A stretch of DNA of 64,000 bases from positions 62,001 to 126,000 of the forward strand of contig JANNUS010000005.1 of NCBI GenBank assembly GCA_031395485.1, given 5' to 3'. Under the pieces are notes generated by a model. It was not told the DNA's origin and searched no databases. It worked only from the letters and a program-made list of their open reading frames with translations. Position numbers and translations under genes: made by a program. This document shows positions 51,841 to 60,090 of the stretch, in pieces (within the stretch, counting starts at the first letter, position 1; each line of letters opens with the position of its first letter). Source of the stretch: UBA2336 sp031395485 (GTDB lineage Bacteria; Bacteroidota; Bacteroidia; Cytophagales; Cyclobacteriaceae).

Positions 51841-51890
51841 ACGTCATTGCGCGAAATCGTCATGGTAGAGTGGACTGCTCACCATGACGG
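51841..51890. repeat. Short REP-like palindrome after the aromatic operon
   Basis: Begins with ACGTCATTGCGCGAAAT (compare GTCATTTCGCAG of the larger elements) and contains the perfect 9-bp pair CGTCATGGT (51858-51866) and ACCATGACG (51881-51889). It fills the convergent gap between the operon and the YafK-like gene and has no T-tract, so terminator function is uncertain. Confidence 0.5.
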
Positions 51891-52628
51891 CTAAAAAAAA
51901 TATTCACCCTTCACATTCACTTTTACAGGCTTCAATCGCTTCGTTAACTCAAAGTCTTGATAAACAAGTTCCAGGTTTTTCCAAAAGCCTTTGATCTTAT
52001 CATCCAGAGCGTAATCGGATACTATTTTTTCTAAACCTCCTTTATCGAACCGGGCTGGAAAAATATGAACCGGGATTTTCTCCTGACCATTGTTTCGAGC
52101 CTCCACAGCCAATACATACAACTCTTTTATTTTATCATCGGTGATTGGGATACACCCAATCGTTACACAATTACCATGAATGTAAATACTACGTCCGGGT
52201 TTTGTAGCGTGACTTAAAATTTTATCGGAGGCATTTGGGTAGTTGAGTCCTAGGGACAAGTAAAAATTACTTTGTGGATTAAAATGGTTGATGTGATATG
52301 CGCCTTCCGGTATTTGCAAATCACCTTCCTTTCTTTTTGGGCCAAGTATACCTGAGGTCGTGCAGAAATCATACGTATGAAGCAGTGTAAATTCTTCCTT
52401 TCCGTTTTCCTTCACCCAGGCTTCGAGAATTTGTTCGTTTTTAAAAGCCCTGAGAAATAATTGAAATTTCCCGAACGCAAGATTATTTTCAGAAAAGTAT
52501 TGTTTGACAACACTTTCTTTCTCCTCGTAAGCTGTTTTAACACGGCTTTGTTTTAGCTGAGAATTTTTAAAGGAGTTTTGTGGAGTCATTGAAATCAATA
52601 GAAGAGAAAAAATGCACAACATTTTCAT
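51891..52628 (-). CDS. YafK-like L,D-transpeptidase-fold protein
   Basis: 245 residues. Signal peptide (KMLCIFSLLLISM). A YkuD-type domain follows, with the YafK-like lead DFCTTSGILGPKRKEGD, GAYHINHFNPQSNFYLSLGL, and the active-site motif IYIHGNCVTIGCIPITD (His, Gly-Cys). In E. coli the YafK homologue (DpaA/LdtF) detaches Braun lipoprotein from peptidoglycan instead of crosslinking; that family link is established, the role here is inference. Its ATG overlaps the stop of the upstream MFS gene by 4 bp (ATGA). Confidence 0.88.
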   Translation of the reverse strand: MKMLCIFSLLLISMTPQNSFKNSQLKQSRVKTAYEEKESVVKQYFSENNLAFGKFQLFLRAFKNEQILEAWVKENGKEEFTLLHTYDFCTTSGILGPKRKEGDLQIPEGAYHINHFNPQSNFYLSLGLNYPNASDKILSHATKPGRSIYIHGNCVTIGCIPITDDKIKELYVLAVEARNNGQEKIPVHIFPARFDKGGLEKIVSDYALDDKIKGFWKNLELVYQDFELTKRLKPVKVNVKGEYFF

Positions 52629-53866
52629 AATAAACCTTTCGCATATTTTTTCAATGTGTTTCTTGCCAAAAAAGAACTGATCAACGTAAGCGCAGCTCCT
52701 AAAATCATTGCAGCACCCGGAAAATATATGGGAGCGTTTTTACTGGTAAACCAAAAAAAGACTCCATTCATCAGCAGCGGCCCCAAAATTGCCGCAAGGC
52801 TCATCAGGCTCGTAAATCCTCCTTGCAATTCGCCTTGTTCATTCGGAGGAATTGAGGAAGACATTATTCCCTGAAGTGCAGGGCCTGCAATACTTCCAAG
52901 ACAATAAACTATAATTATAGGATACATCATCCAGCCTTCGGTTGCAATACCATATAATAAAAAACCCAACGCGTACAGGGCAACACCAACGTACACACTG
53001 CGCTCTTGCCCAAGTTTGGGGATGATGAAACGAATCAGTCCGCCTTGAATAATAACAAACGCTATGCCCACGACTGTAAGTGACAACCCAATGTCCTTTG
53101 GCTCCCAAATAAATTTTTCCATAACGTAGTAAGCCCAATTGGTTTGAACAGCATGCGCAGAGATATAAATTAATGCTAACGCAAGAAGCAACCCCGCAAT
53201 AACAGGGTAGCGTAACAAATTTTTTAATGTTCCAACAGGATTTGCACGCTTCCATTCAAAAGACCTTCTATTCTCAACTTTTAAAGATTCCGGTAAAACG
53301 AAAAATCCGAAAAGCCAATTCAATAATGTCAATCCTGCACATACATAAAAGGGCGTTCGTAAACCAAAATCTGCAAGAAACCCACCTAAGGGAGGTCCAA
53401 GAATAAACCCTAATCCAAAGGCCGCTCCAATCATTCCAAAATTCTGCGCTCGTTTTTCAGGTGTACTGATGTCGGCAATGTATGCGCCTGCCGTTGTAAA
53501 ACTTGCTCCCATAACACCAGCAATAATCCGCCCGACAAAAAACCACCAAAGTGTAGGCGCTAACGCGAGAAAAAGATAATCAACACCAAAACCAAAAAGT
53601 GAAGCCAACAGAATAGGTCTCCGTCCGTAACGATCACTTAATGCTCCTGCAATTGGAGCACAAAAGAATTGCATGAATGCGTAGGCAAAGAGCATCCACA
53701 TTCCTACGGTAGAAGCATATCCAACCGCATGTGGTGTTTCCAACGTCATGCCCGACATTTCAATGATCAACTTGGGCATTACCGGAATAATTATTCCAAA
53801 GCCGATCACATCAATTAAAAGGGTAACAAAAATAAAGCTGATTGCTGGCGTGCGATCCGAGAGCAT
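52625..53866 (-). CDS. TetA-like major facilitator superfamily transporter
   Basis: 413 residues with 12 membrane helices, drug:H+ antiporter type of the TCR/Tet group. Seen: IDVIGFGIIIPVMPKLI in helix 1 (motif D1 area), the loop 2-3 motif GALSDRYGRRPILLAS (motif A), and the antiporter motif GAAFGLGFILGPPLGG (motif C). Substrate unknown; TetA-like chromosomal genes are common and do not prove tetracycline resistance. Shares an ATGA overlap with the YafK-like gene downstream. Confidence 0.9.
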   Translation of the reverse strand: MLSDRTPAISFIFVTLLIDVIGFGIIIPVMPKLIIEMSGMTLETPHAVGYASTVGMWMLFAYAFMQFFCAPIAGALSDRYGRRPILLASLFGFGVDYLFLALAPTLWWFFVGRIIAGVMGASFTTAGAYIADISTPEKRAQNFGMIGAAFGLGFILGPPLGGFLADFGLRTPFYVCAGLTLLNWLFGFFVLPESLKVENRRSFEWKRANPVGTLKNLLRYPVIAGLLLALALIYISAHAVQTNWAYYVMEKFIWEPKDIGLSLTVVGIAFVIIQGGLIRFIIPKLGQERSVYVGVALYALGFLLYGIATEGWMMYPIIIVYCLGSIAGPALQGIMSSSIPPNEQGELQGGFTSLMSLAAILGPLLMNGVFFWFTSKNAPIYFPGAAMILGAALTLISSFLARNTLKKYAKGLL

Positions 53867-53881
53867 GAATTGAATTTTAAA

Positions 53882-54502
53882 TCAAGATAAGGGAATTTCC
53901 TTTATAGCGATGATGATACCCAGTGCATTTAATAATTGAACCTTATCTTCAAAATTCTTTTCTCTTCGAAGTGAAATTTCAATTTCCATTTTGCACTCCG
54001 ATGCAAATGATTGACTCTGTATTTCCAGTTCAAACTCCTTTACTAATTTCATCACATCAGGCGAGCTTATATATGGATACCAAATAGTATATGAACGCAA
54101 TATTTCTTTTCCAATAATACCTGCATTATTCAAAGTGCTTTCCGCGGCAGCCTTATAAGCTGCGATCAATCCACCCACACCCAATTTCACACCTCCAAAA
54201 TAGCGCACAACCACAATCAATACATTTGTCAATTCTTTCGAACGCAACTGGCCCAAAATTGGATCACCAGCGGAATGGTTTGGTTCACCATCATCCACCG
54301 CACGAAATCGGGTTTTATCAGCACCCAACACATAAGCATAACAATGATGTCGGGCATCGAAATACTTCTTCTTCAATTCACTGATTTTCTGCTTAACCTC
54401 CTCTTCAGATTCTACCGGAAACGCAAATCCCAGGAATTTACTTCCCTTCTCTTTATGTATACCCTCCGAAGGGCTTTTTATGGTTCGGTATGAAAAAATC
54501 AT
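53882..54502 (-). CDS. YigZ/IMPACT-family protein
   Basis: 206 residues. N-terminal UPF0029 (Impact) domain: KGSKFLGFAFPVESEEEV, ARHHCYAYVLG, DDGEPNHSAGDPILGQL and RYFGGVKLGVGGLIAAYK, then a C-terminal DUF1949-type ferredoxin-like domain. Biochemical role uncertain; the eukaryotic relative regulates GCN2. The frame extends to 54619 but the ATG at 54502 gives the family start. Confidence 0.9.
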   Translation of the reverse strand: MIFSYRTIKSPSEGIHKEKGSKFLGFAFPVESEEEVKQKISELKKKYFDARHHCYAYVLGADKTRFRAVDDGEPNHSAGDPILGQLRSKELTNVLIVVVRYFGGVKLGVGGLIAAYKAAAESTLNNAGIIGKEILRSYTIWYPYISSPDVMKLVKEFELEIQSQSFASECKMEIEISLRREKNFEDKVQLLNALGIIIAIKEIPLS

Positions 54503-54609
54503 CCTGTAACTTGCTAGTGCTATTTTTCGTCTAAAGATTATAATAAATTCGGTGGCGTTTATGCAACCTTGAAGTTTAACCCTTGTCTGTTTACCGTAAA
54601 GCAAAAAAA

Positions 54610-55422
54610 ATGAAAACAATACTATCCCTGATTACCGCATTTGTTCTGATTACATCAGCTTCAATTGCCCAAAAACGTGAAACGAGAGATGTTTCCGCTT
54701 TTACAAAAATTTCTTTCCGGTCACCCGGTAAAGTATATGTGAAACAAGGAACTCCGCAAAAAGTTGAAATAGAGGGCTCTGCCGAAACTCTTGAGAAAAT
54801 TAAAACAAAAGTAGAGGATGGAAAGCTGAGCATCGGACCAGAAGAGAAGTGGAATAACTGGAGTTGGGGTGATGATGATAAAGTTACGGTTTACATAACT
54901 GTAGCTACTATTGAAGGACTAAGTGTTAGTGGTTCGGGTGACATGATTGTTGAAACCAAAATAACAGGAAACAATCTAAAATTGAACGTGAGTGGATCTG
55001 GCTCTCTACAAGCCGAAATAGATTTAGCCGATGTGGATGCTGATATAAGCGGATCTGGCGATATGAACCTAAAAGGAAAATGCAAAAACTTTACATCTGA
55101 CATCAGCGGATCAGGCTCCGTAAAATTAAATGCATCCATAACGGGTATTGCTGAGTTTGATATTTCTGGTTCTGGCAAAGTTGAGGCCAATGGCTCATCG
55201 CAATCTGTAAAGGCAGAAATTACAGGTTCCGGAAAAGTATTAGCCGCTGGTTTGGAAACGGGGACGTGCGATGTTCGCATTAGTGGTTCAGGCGATGTTG
55301 AAATAAATGTAAAGACGGAGCTGGAAGCCCGCATCACCGGTAGTGGCACTGTATTATACAAAGGGAATCCTGCGCGCGTAAATGCAGATGCCAGTGGAAG
55401 TGGAAGTGTAAAAAAAATGTAA
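54610..55422 (+). CDS. DUF2807 (head GIN domain) secreted beta-repeat protein
   Basis: 270 residues: signal peptide (KTILSLITAFVLITSASIAQ) and one DUF2807 domain, a putative auto-transporter-adhesin-like head. The first part has SFRSPGKVYVKQGTPQKVEI; from about residue 108 nine Ser/Gly-rich turns (SGSGD, SGSGS, TGSGK and so on) recur every 19-22 residues, the pattern of a right-handed beta-helix ladder. Function unknown. ATG 54610 is preferred over the frame start at 54583, which has no signal character. A strong intrinsic terminator follows. Confidence 0.88.
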   Translation: MKTILSLITAFVLITSASIAQKRETRDVSAFTKISFRSPGKVYVKQGTPQKVEIEGSAETLEKIKTKVEDGKLSIGPEEKWNNWSWGDDDKVTVYITVATIEGLSVSGSGDMIVETKITGNNLKLNVSGSGSLQAEIDLADVDADISGSGDMNLKGKCKNFTSDISGSGSVKLNASITGIAEFDISGSGKVEANGSSQSVKAEITGSGKVLAAGLETGTCDVRISGSGDVEINVKTELEARITGSGTVLYKGNPARVNADASGSGSVKKM

Positions 55423-55438
55423 GTAGATTCTGAAGCAG

Positions 55439-55470
55439 AAAAAAGCGAAGAAATTTCTTCGCTTTTTTTA
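55439..55470 (+). terminator. Intrinsic terminator after the DUF2807 gene
   Basis: Perfect palindrome AAAAAAGCGAAGAAA (55439-55453) and its complement (55454-55468) ending in a T-tract; the loop would open from the central AAATTT. Confidence 0.85.
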
Positions 55471-55492
55471 TCTTTATACTTTAACAAGGTCT

Positions 55493-55726
55493 ATGAAAAA
55501 AATAATTTTTCTCCTCTCCTTCTGCCTGCTAACATGTTTTTGCCATGCACAAACTTTTAAGCAGGATATGAAACAAGCAGGGAAGGAAATTGGTAAGGAA
55601 TCGAAAAAGGCAGGAAAAGCTATTTCAAAAACTGCCAAAAAAGCTTCCAAATCTTTGAAGCGCGATAAACCAAAAGAAAAAAATAAGGCAAAACCAAAAA
55701 CCGATCCGGCAAACAAAGAAGATTAA
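55493..55726 (+). CDS. Small secreted Lys-rich protein
   Basis: 77 residues. Clear signal peptide (KKIIFLLSFCLLTCFCHAQ) followed by a 57-residue mature part that is almost only Lys, Ala, Ser, Gly, Glu and Pro: repeated K-x-x-G/A-K units (KQAGKEIGKESKKAGKA) with an 11-residue-like amphipathic periodicity, then a Pro/Lys tail. No domain recognised. It could bind anionic surface polymers or nucleic acid, which is speculation. Its stop overlaps the end of the convergent YhhN gene by 4 bp, and it lies 22 bp after a terminator, so it probably has its own promoter. Confidence 0.75.
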   Translation: MKKIIFLLSFCLLTCFCHAQTFKQDMKQAGKEIGKESKKAGKAISKTAKKASKSLKRDKPKEKNKAKPKTDPANKED

Positions 55727-56400
55727 CCTCTGTGCCCAAGCAATCCCTTCACAATTAAAAATTGTGCACTAATATAGGTGCTCATAATCCAGAAATTACC
55801 ACCCGATATTGGCTCTAAAAATTTATTAACGGCTAAGAGTGAGTCCGAAATCATAAATAAAATTGCTCCACCAAATACCATCGCAAAGCTTCCAGCGCTG
55901 GTTCGGCCAAATCGGAAGAGCGCCACGAGCACCATGTACGTTAATACACCCGCATAGAGTAATACGGGAATTTTTAAATCGCCCAGGTGTGGATACAGAA
56001 TTACAATAAGGCCTGTTCCTGATAATAAAATAGGTAACGCAAAGCGTATCCTTTGTACCCCTTGCAGTTCTCCTCCGGAACTTTCATTTTGATGTTGCTG
56101 GTACGCAAAAATATACAATACGTGCGCCACCAAAAATGCCGCAAGCCCAAACATAAAATAATTTGGATTGGAAAGTTGAAACATCAGAAGCACATCGCCT
56201 GCGCATGAAAAAACGATAGCTAGCACCAAAACAGGAACAATAGTCTGTTGTCTTGATCGCTGCACTGTACAGTAATACAACGCAAGCAAAACCATAATGG
56301 CGGGCTTGCAAATTATATGCACCATGGGACTATCAACCAACGTTGAAATGATTTCCCCAGCACTCACAATCAAAAATAGATACAAAAATACTTTTTTCAT
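55723..56400 (-). CDS. YhhN-family integral membrane protein (lysoplasmalogenase-like)
   Basis: 225 residues, eight or so membrane helices, of the YhhN family whose animal member TMEM86 is a lysoplasmalogenase. Seen: KPAIMVLLALYY, VFSCAGDVLLMFQ with the conserved GD, and GAILFMISDSLLAVNKF with the conserved SDS. The frame extends to 56433; ATG 56400 lies 1 bp after the MFS stop and gives the family start. Activity in bacteria is mostly untested. Confidence 0.85.
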   Translation of the reverse strand: MKKVFLYLFLIVSAGEIISTLVDSPMVHIICKPAIMVLLALYYCTVQRSRQQTIVPVLVLAIVFSCAGDVLLMFQLSNPNYFMFGLAAFLVAHVLYIFAYQQHQNESSGGELQGVQRIRFALPILLSGTGLIVILYPHLGDLKIPVLLYAGVLTYMVLVALFRFGRTSAGSFAMVFGGAILFMISDSLLAVNKFLEPISGGNFWIMSTYISAQFLIVKGLLGHRG

Positions 56401-56401
56401 G

Positions 56402-57622
56402 TTATGGAATTTGTTCAAGGTCACTGATGGCATTTCTACCCGCTGCTAAACGCGGCCGGCCTGTAAACTTGGTAAAAATCAGGTACAAAAAAGCAGTGGC
56501 TGCCAAGATACCAGAAATTAAAAAAGTGATTAGAAAATTCGAAGAATCATTTCTATAAATAAACCCCGATACAAATGCCCCAATACCGATGCCCATCTCC
56601 ATAAAAATATACAAGCTTGAAATTCCCCTGCCTTTGTGGTTTTCATCACTCAGATCGGTTGCCCAGGCAAACAATGTTGGCGATGTCATGCCTTGTGCTA
56701 ATCCATACAATGAAATGGCGATCAGTAGATCGCGTGGCGTGGTGCCAAAGCCCAAGACGATCATTGACACGACTCCTATTCCTGTTGACACCATCAACAC
56801 TTTTCTTCTGCCATAATAATCAGAAGCTTTTCCGGCAACCAATCGTACCGATAAAGACGCGACTGTTAAAAACATGAAAGGCAATCCTTCATTCTTTATT
56901 CCAACGTGCGCGCAAAAATCCGGTACAACCGTAAACACCGCCCCGTAGGAATACGTGGTGAGCACCATTACAATACAGGTTACTAATACCTTAGGTTCAA
57001 GTAAATCGCGCTTATGTATTTTAAATACTTGCGAAGAAAAACCCTGTCTGTTCGGTAATGTTTCTTTAATGCCAAACAATACCAAAATAGAAATAATGGC
57101 CATTGCCGATGAACAATAGAACATAGCGTTCAAACCAAAATCGTTTGCTATGCCGGGGCCAACGGCTAAGCCTGCAGCCATCCCCACGGTTCCGGCCGTT
57201 CCTAATAAACCCATGGCTTCTCCTCTTTTATTTGCAGGAATAATATCCGACAAGTATGCCGTTAATCCCGTTGGTGTAAAGCCTGTTGAAAAGCCATGCA
57301 CCAATCGAAGAACTAAAAATCCAGTAACCGAAGAAATGATAGGATACAATAGACTAATAACTACACAAACAGACGTTCCGATAATCATCACCGGAATTCT
57401 TCCGACCTTATCGGCAATCTTACCACTAAAAGGCCGCGAGATCATGGCTGTCACGGTGAACAACGAGATGATCAATCCTTTATACTCTGCGCCACCCAAA
57501 CTCGTTAGGTATGCGGGCATTTTTGGAATGATCATATTAAAACTCGCAAAGAAAAGCAGCGAGCTCAAGCAGAGCAGCCAGAATTGAGAGGCGTATATTT
57601 TCGGTGACTTAATTGAACTCAA
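56402..57622 (-). CDS. Major facilitator superfamily transporter
   Basis: 406 residues, 12 membrane helices. Seen: motif A in loop 2-3 (GKIADKVGRIPVMIIG), a second A-like motif in loop 8-9 (GKASDYYGRRKVLMVS), and LLGTAGTVGMAAGLAVGPGI in helix 5. Substrate unknown. The start is TTG at 57620-57622; no ATG is available in front of the first helix. Cotranscribed with the YhhN gene (1 bp apart). Confidence 0.88.
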   Translation of the reverse strand: MSSIKSPKIYASQFWLLCLSSLLFFASFNMIIPKMPAYLTSLGGAEYKGLIISLFTVTAMISRPFSGKIADKVGRIPVMIIGTSVCVVISLLYPIISSVTGFLVLRLVHGFSTGFTPTGLTAYLSDIIPANKRGEAMGLLGTAGTVGMAAGLAVGPGIANDFGLNAMFYCSSAMAIISILVLFGIKETLPNRQGFSSQVFKIHKRDLLEPKVLVTCIVMVLTTYSYGAVFTVVPDFCAHVGIKNEGLPFMFLTVASLSVRLVAGKASDYYGRRKVLMVSTGIGVVSMIVLGFGTTPRDLLIAISLYGLAQGMTSPTLFAWATDLSDENHKGRGISSLYIFMEMGIGIGAFVSGFIYRNDSSNFLITFLISGILAATAFLYLIFTKFTGRPRLAAGRNAISDLEQIP

Positions 57623-57650
57623 TGTGTGAATAGTTACAAATTTCCGGTAG

Positions 57651-57675
57651 CCAGTTACCGGTCACCGGCAACTGG
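57651..57675. repeat. Nested palindrome between prfB and the MFS gene
   Basis: CCAGTT (57651-57656) with AACTGG (57670-57675) and CCGGT (57658-57662) with ACCGG (57664-57668). The spacer around it repeats CCGGT/CCAGT words (57645-57685). No T-tract. Confidence 0.5.
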
Positions 57676-57687
57676 AAACCAGTGACT

Positions 57688-58786
57688 TTATTTATTTACA
57701 GTAGCTTCCTGCGCTCCTAACAAAAACGCCTTAATAAAATCATCCAGATCTCCATCCAATACATTTTGTGCATCCGTTCGCTCCACTGCTGTTCGGGCAT
57801 CTTTCACAAGTTTGTATGGATGCAATACATAATTCCGAATTTGCGAACCAAAATCAATTTTCATTTTACCGGCTTCCACTTTATCGCGCTCAAGATTGCG
57901 CTTCTCTGTTTCTAACTGGAATAATTTTGATTTCAACATTTGCATAGCACGTTCGCGGTTGGCGTGTTGCGAGCGTTCTACCTGACACACGATTACAACG
58001 CCCGATGGTTTGTGCGTAAGCTGAACTTTTGTTTCCACCTTGTTCACGTTCTGTCCGCCTGCACCACCTGAGCGTGATGTTTGAATTTCAATATCAGCTG
58101 GGTTTATTTCTATGTTGATGGTATCGTCAACTTTTGGATAGACGAACACCGAAGCAAACGAAGTATGTCTGCGACCATTGGAATCAAACGGAGAAATACG
58201 AACAAGACGATGCACGCCTATTTCTGATTTTAATTTTCCGTAAGCGAACTCACCATCAATTTCAAGGGTGGCTGATTTTATACCCGCTACCTCCCCCGAT
58301 TGATAGTTAAGTTGCGATACCGTGTATCCACTTTTTTCGCCCCACATAATGTACATACGGTTAAGCATCTCAGCCCAATCGTTGCTCTCCGTACCACCTG
58401 CACCTGGATTGATGTCTACAATGGCGCTAAGTTGGTCCTCCTCTCGACTCAGCATTTTTTTGAACTCGAGCTCTTCTACTGCCTTTTCTGTTTTGGTATA
58501 ATCGCGATCAAGTTCTTCATCGCCAACATCCCCGGCATCGTGAAATTCGTTAAGTACTTCAAGGTCTTCAATAAGTTTGCTTACACGCTCAAAAGCATCT
58601 GTCCACACTTTTTTAAGGCGGATATTTTTGAGTGTGACCTCGGCTTGCTTGGGATTGTTCCAGAAATCGGCTTGGTGAGTAATGAGTTCCTCGTCTTTTA
58701 CTTCGATGATTTTGCGATCGTAGTCAAAGATACCGCCTAAGGGCGGCAACTCTTGTTTTCAGGTCTTTTAACTGCTCAGTTGTCAT
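57688..58786 (-). CDS. prfB: Peptide chain release factor 2, with programmed +1 frameshift
   Basis: RF2 terminates translation at UGA and UAA. Read from ATG 58784-58786 the first 20 codons (MTTEQLKDLKTRVAALRRYL) end at an in-frame TGA (58724-58726). The slippery context CTT-TGA-C preceded by AGGCGGTAT is the classic prfB frameshift site; slipping +1 continues as DYDRKIIEVKDE to the stop at 57688, giving 365 residues. Seen further on: the SPFD anticodon-like tripeptide in VRISPFDSNGRRH and the GGQ peptidyl-hydrolysis motif in GGAGGQNVNKVET. Frameshift efficiency rises when RF2 is scarce, so the gene regulates itself. A perfect -7 box lies at 58807-58814. Confidence 0.97.
58724..58738 (-). promoter_or_regulatory. 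prfB programmed +1 frameshift site
   Basis: Minus-strand AGGCGGTATCTTTGA: an internal SD-like AGG-rich word, the slippery CTT, and the TGA stop followed by C. In E. coli the corresponding stretch has AGGGGG and the same TATCTTTGAC, so only one base of the SD-like word differs. Confidence 0.95.
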
Positions 58787-58806
58787 GAATAGTAATAATT
58801 AAAGGG

Positions 58807-58814
58807 CAAATATA
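58807..58814 (-). promoter_or_regulatory. Putative -7 box for prfB
   Basis: Minus-strand TATATTTG, exact TAnnTTTG, 20 bp before the ATG at 58786. No good -33 TTG. Confidence 0.45.
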
Positions 58815-58836
58815 ATAAGGTGAGTTGGATTCTGAG

Positions 58837-60003
58837 TTAACTCTCCACCCTCTTCCCCGCATACAATTCATACTCCAATAATCGACAATCAAGTTTAGCG
58901 GTGTAAAACTCTAGCCTGCGGCTCGCCTTCAGTCCGATTTTTTTTGCCAGGTCCATATTACCCGTAAAAATATAACCTGTATATCCTTGGCATTTCTTTT
59001 TCATAAAATCACCAATGCGCTTATAGGTGATTTCAAGCTCCTGAATTTCACCCAAACGTTCACCGTACTCCGGATTAAAATACACAACACCTTTCACATC
59101 TTGCGGAACGTTCGTTTCTTCAAAGTCACAAACAGCAAACTCTATCAAATCTTCTACACCCGCAAGTCCAGCATTGATTCTTGTAATGTTAATAGCATCG
59201 TCACTGATATCGGTAGCAACTACTTTTAATTCGGGGATTTCAATTATTTGTTCCTCCAACTTTTTAAACCCAGCACTATAGACCTGTTCATCATACCCAA
59301 TCACGTGCATGAATGAATAATTTTTTCGCAACAGTCCGGGCCTGCGGTTTGTCGCCATCAGTGCTGCTTCGATGGCAACGGTGCCCGATCCACACATGGG
59401 ATTAATGAAAGGAGATTTACGATCCCACTTCGATGCAAGCAGGGTAGCAAATACAAGAGCTTCGAGCATGGGTGCAGGCCCTGGTACTTTTCGGTAGTTG
59501 TGTTTGGATAATGTTTCGCCCGAAGTATCTAAAAAAATCTCTGCACTTATTTCCCACCAATATAAATTGATGACTGCACCATTCATCTCAGAACCCGAAT
59601 CAGGGCGATGAGCCGTTTCTCTTCGAATCTTATCGGCAATGGCATCTTTCACTTTCACATTGCTGAACATGGTGTTGTTTACACTCGGATGATCCACATG
59701 ACTGGTTACCGAGAAATAACCATCATTCGCAATGAGCTTCTCCCACGAATATGCGAAAACGCTTTTATACAAGTCCTCCGGACTATTACACCGAAACTCA
59801 AAAAGCGAATACAGCACCTGACTGGCACACCGAAGATTTAAATTAAGCTTTATGCAATCATTAACCGTTCCTGTTAACTCAATACCCGTTGAAAATGACT
59901 TAACAACAGTAAAGCCAAGTTCTTCAACTTCCAATTGCAACCATGGAGTGAGACGCTTGTTGCAGGTGATAATAATTTTGCTTGTTGTAGTGAAGATGCT
60001 CAT
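58837..60003 (-). CDS. THUMP-domain RNA methyltransferase (RlmL/RlmK-N type, N2-guanine)
   Basis: 388 residues. N-terminal ferredoxin-like/THUMP region (KIIITCNKRLTPWLQLEVEE, TGIELTGTVNDCIKLNLNLR) and a C-terminal SAM-dependent methyltransferase domain: DSGSEMNGAVINLYW, LLASKWDRKSPFINPMCGSG (motif I), ATDISDDAI and motif IV FNPEYGERLG. In RlmL-type enzymes motif IV is usually NPPYG; NPEYG here may be the Bacteroidota form. It probably makes m2G in 23S rRNA. Its ATG borders a palindromic word-repeat spacer. Confidence 0.88.
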   Translation of the reverse strand: MSIFTTTSKIIITCNKRLTPWLQLEVEELGFTVVKSFSTGIELTGTVNDCIKLNLNLRCASQVLYSLFEFRCNSPEDLYKSVFAYSWEKLIANDGYFSVTSHVDHPSVNNTMFSNVKVKDAIADKIRRETAHRPDSGSEMNGAVINLYWWEISAEIFLDTSGETLSKHNYRKVPGPAPMLEALVFATLLASKWDRKSPFINPMCGSGTVAIEAALMATNRRPGLLRKNYSFMHVIGYDEQVYSAGFKKLEEQIIEIPELKVVATDISDDAINITRINAGLAGVEDLIEFAVCDFEETNVPQDVKGVVYFNPEYGERLGEIQELEITYKRIGDFMKKKCQGYTGYIFTGNMDLAKKIGLKASRRLEFYTAKLDCRLLEYELYAGKRVES

Positions 60004-60016
60004 GATAATCTGTATG

Positions 60017-60090
60017 AATCAGGATTTACAAGATTAAAGGATTTACGGGATTTAAATCTTGTTAATTCATAAATCCTGCTAATCCTGATT
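60017..60090. repeat. Palindromic word-repeat spacer upstream of the RNA methyltransferase gene
   Basis: AATCAGGATT (60017-60026) with its exact complement (60081-60090); inside, ACAAGATT (60028-60035) with AATCTTGT (60055-60062); plus repeats of the word GGATTTA. The element also forms the last codon region of the downstream-placed hypothetical gene. Confidence 0.65.

Noticed and set aside
58724..58786. prfB as a pseudogene with an internal stop codon
   Set aside because: The stop is TGA in the exact programmed frameshift context (AGG-rich word, CTT-TGA-C), and the downstream frame is intact to the GGQ motif and beyond.
58837..60003. Loss of the catalytic motif IV in the THUMP methyltransferase (NPEYG for NPPYG)
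   Set aside because: All other motifs are intact and I believe NPEYG is common in Bacteroidota members, so inactivation is not claimed.
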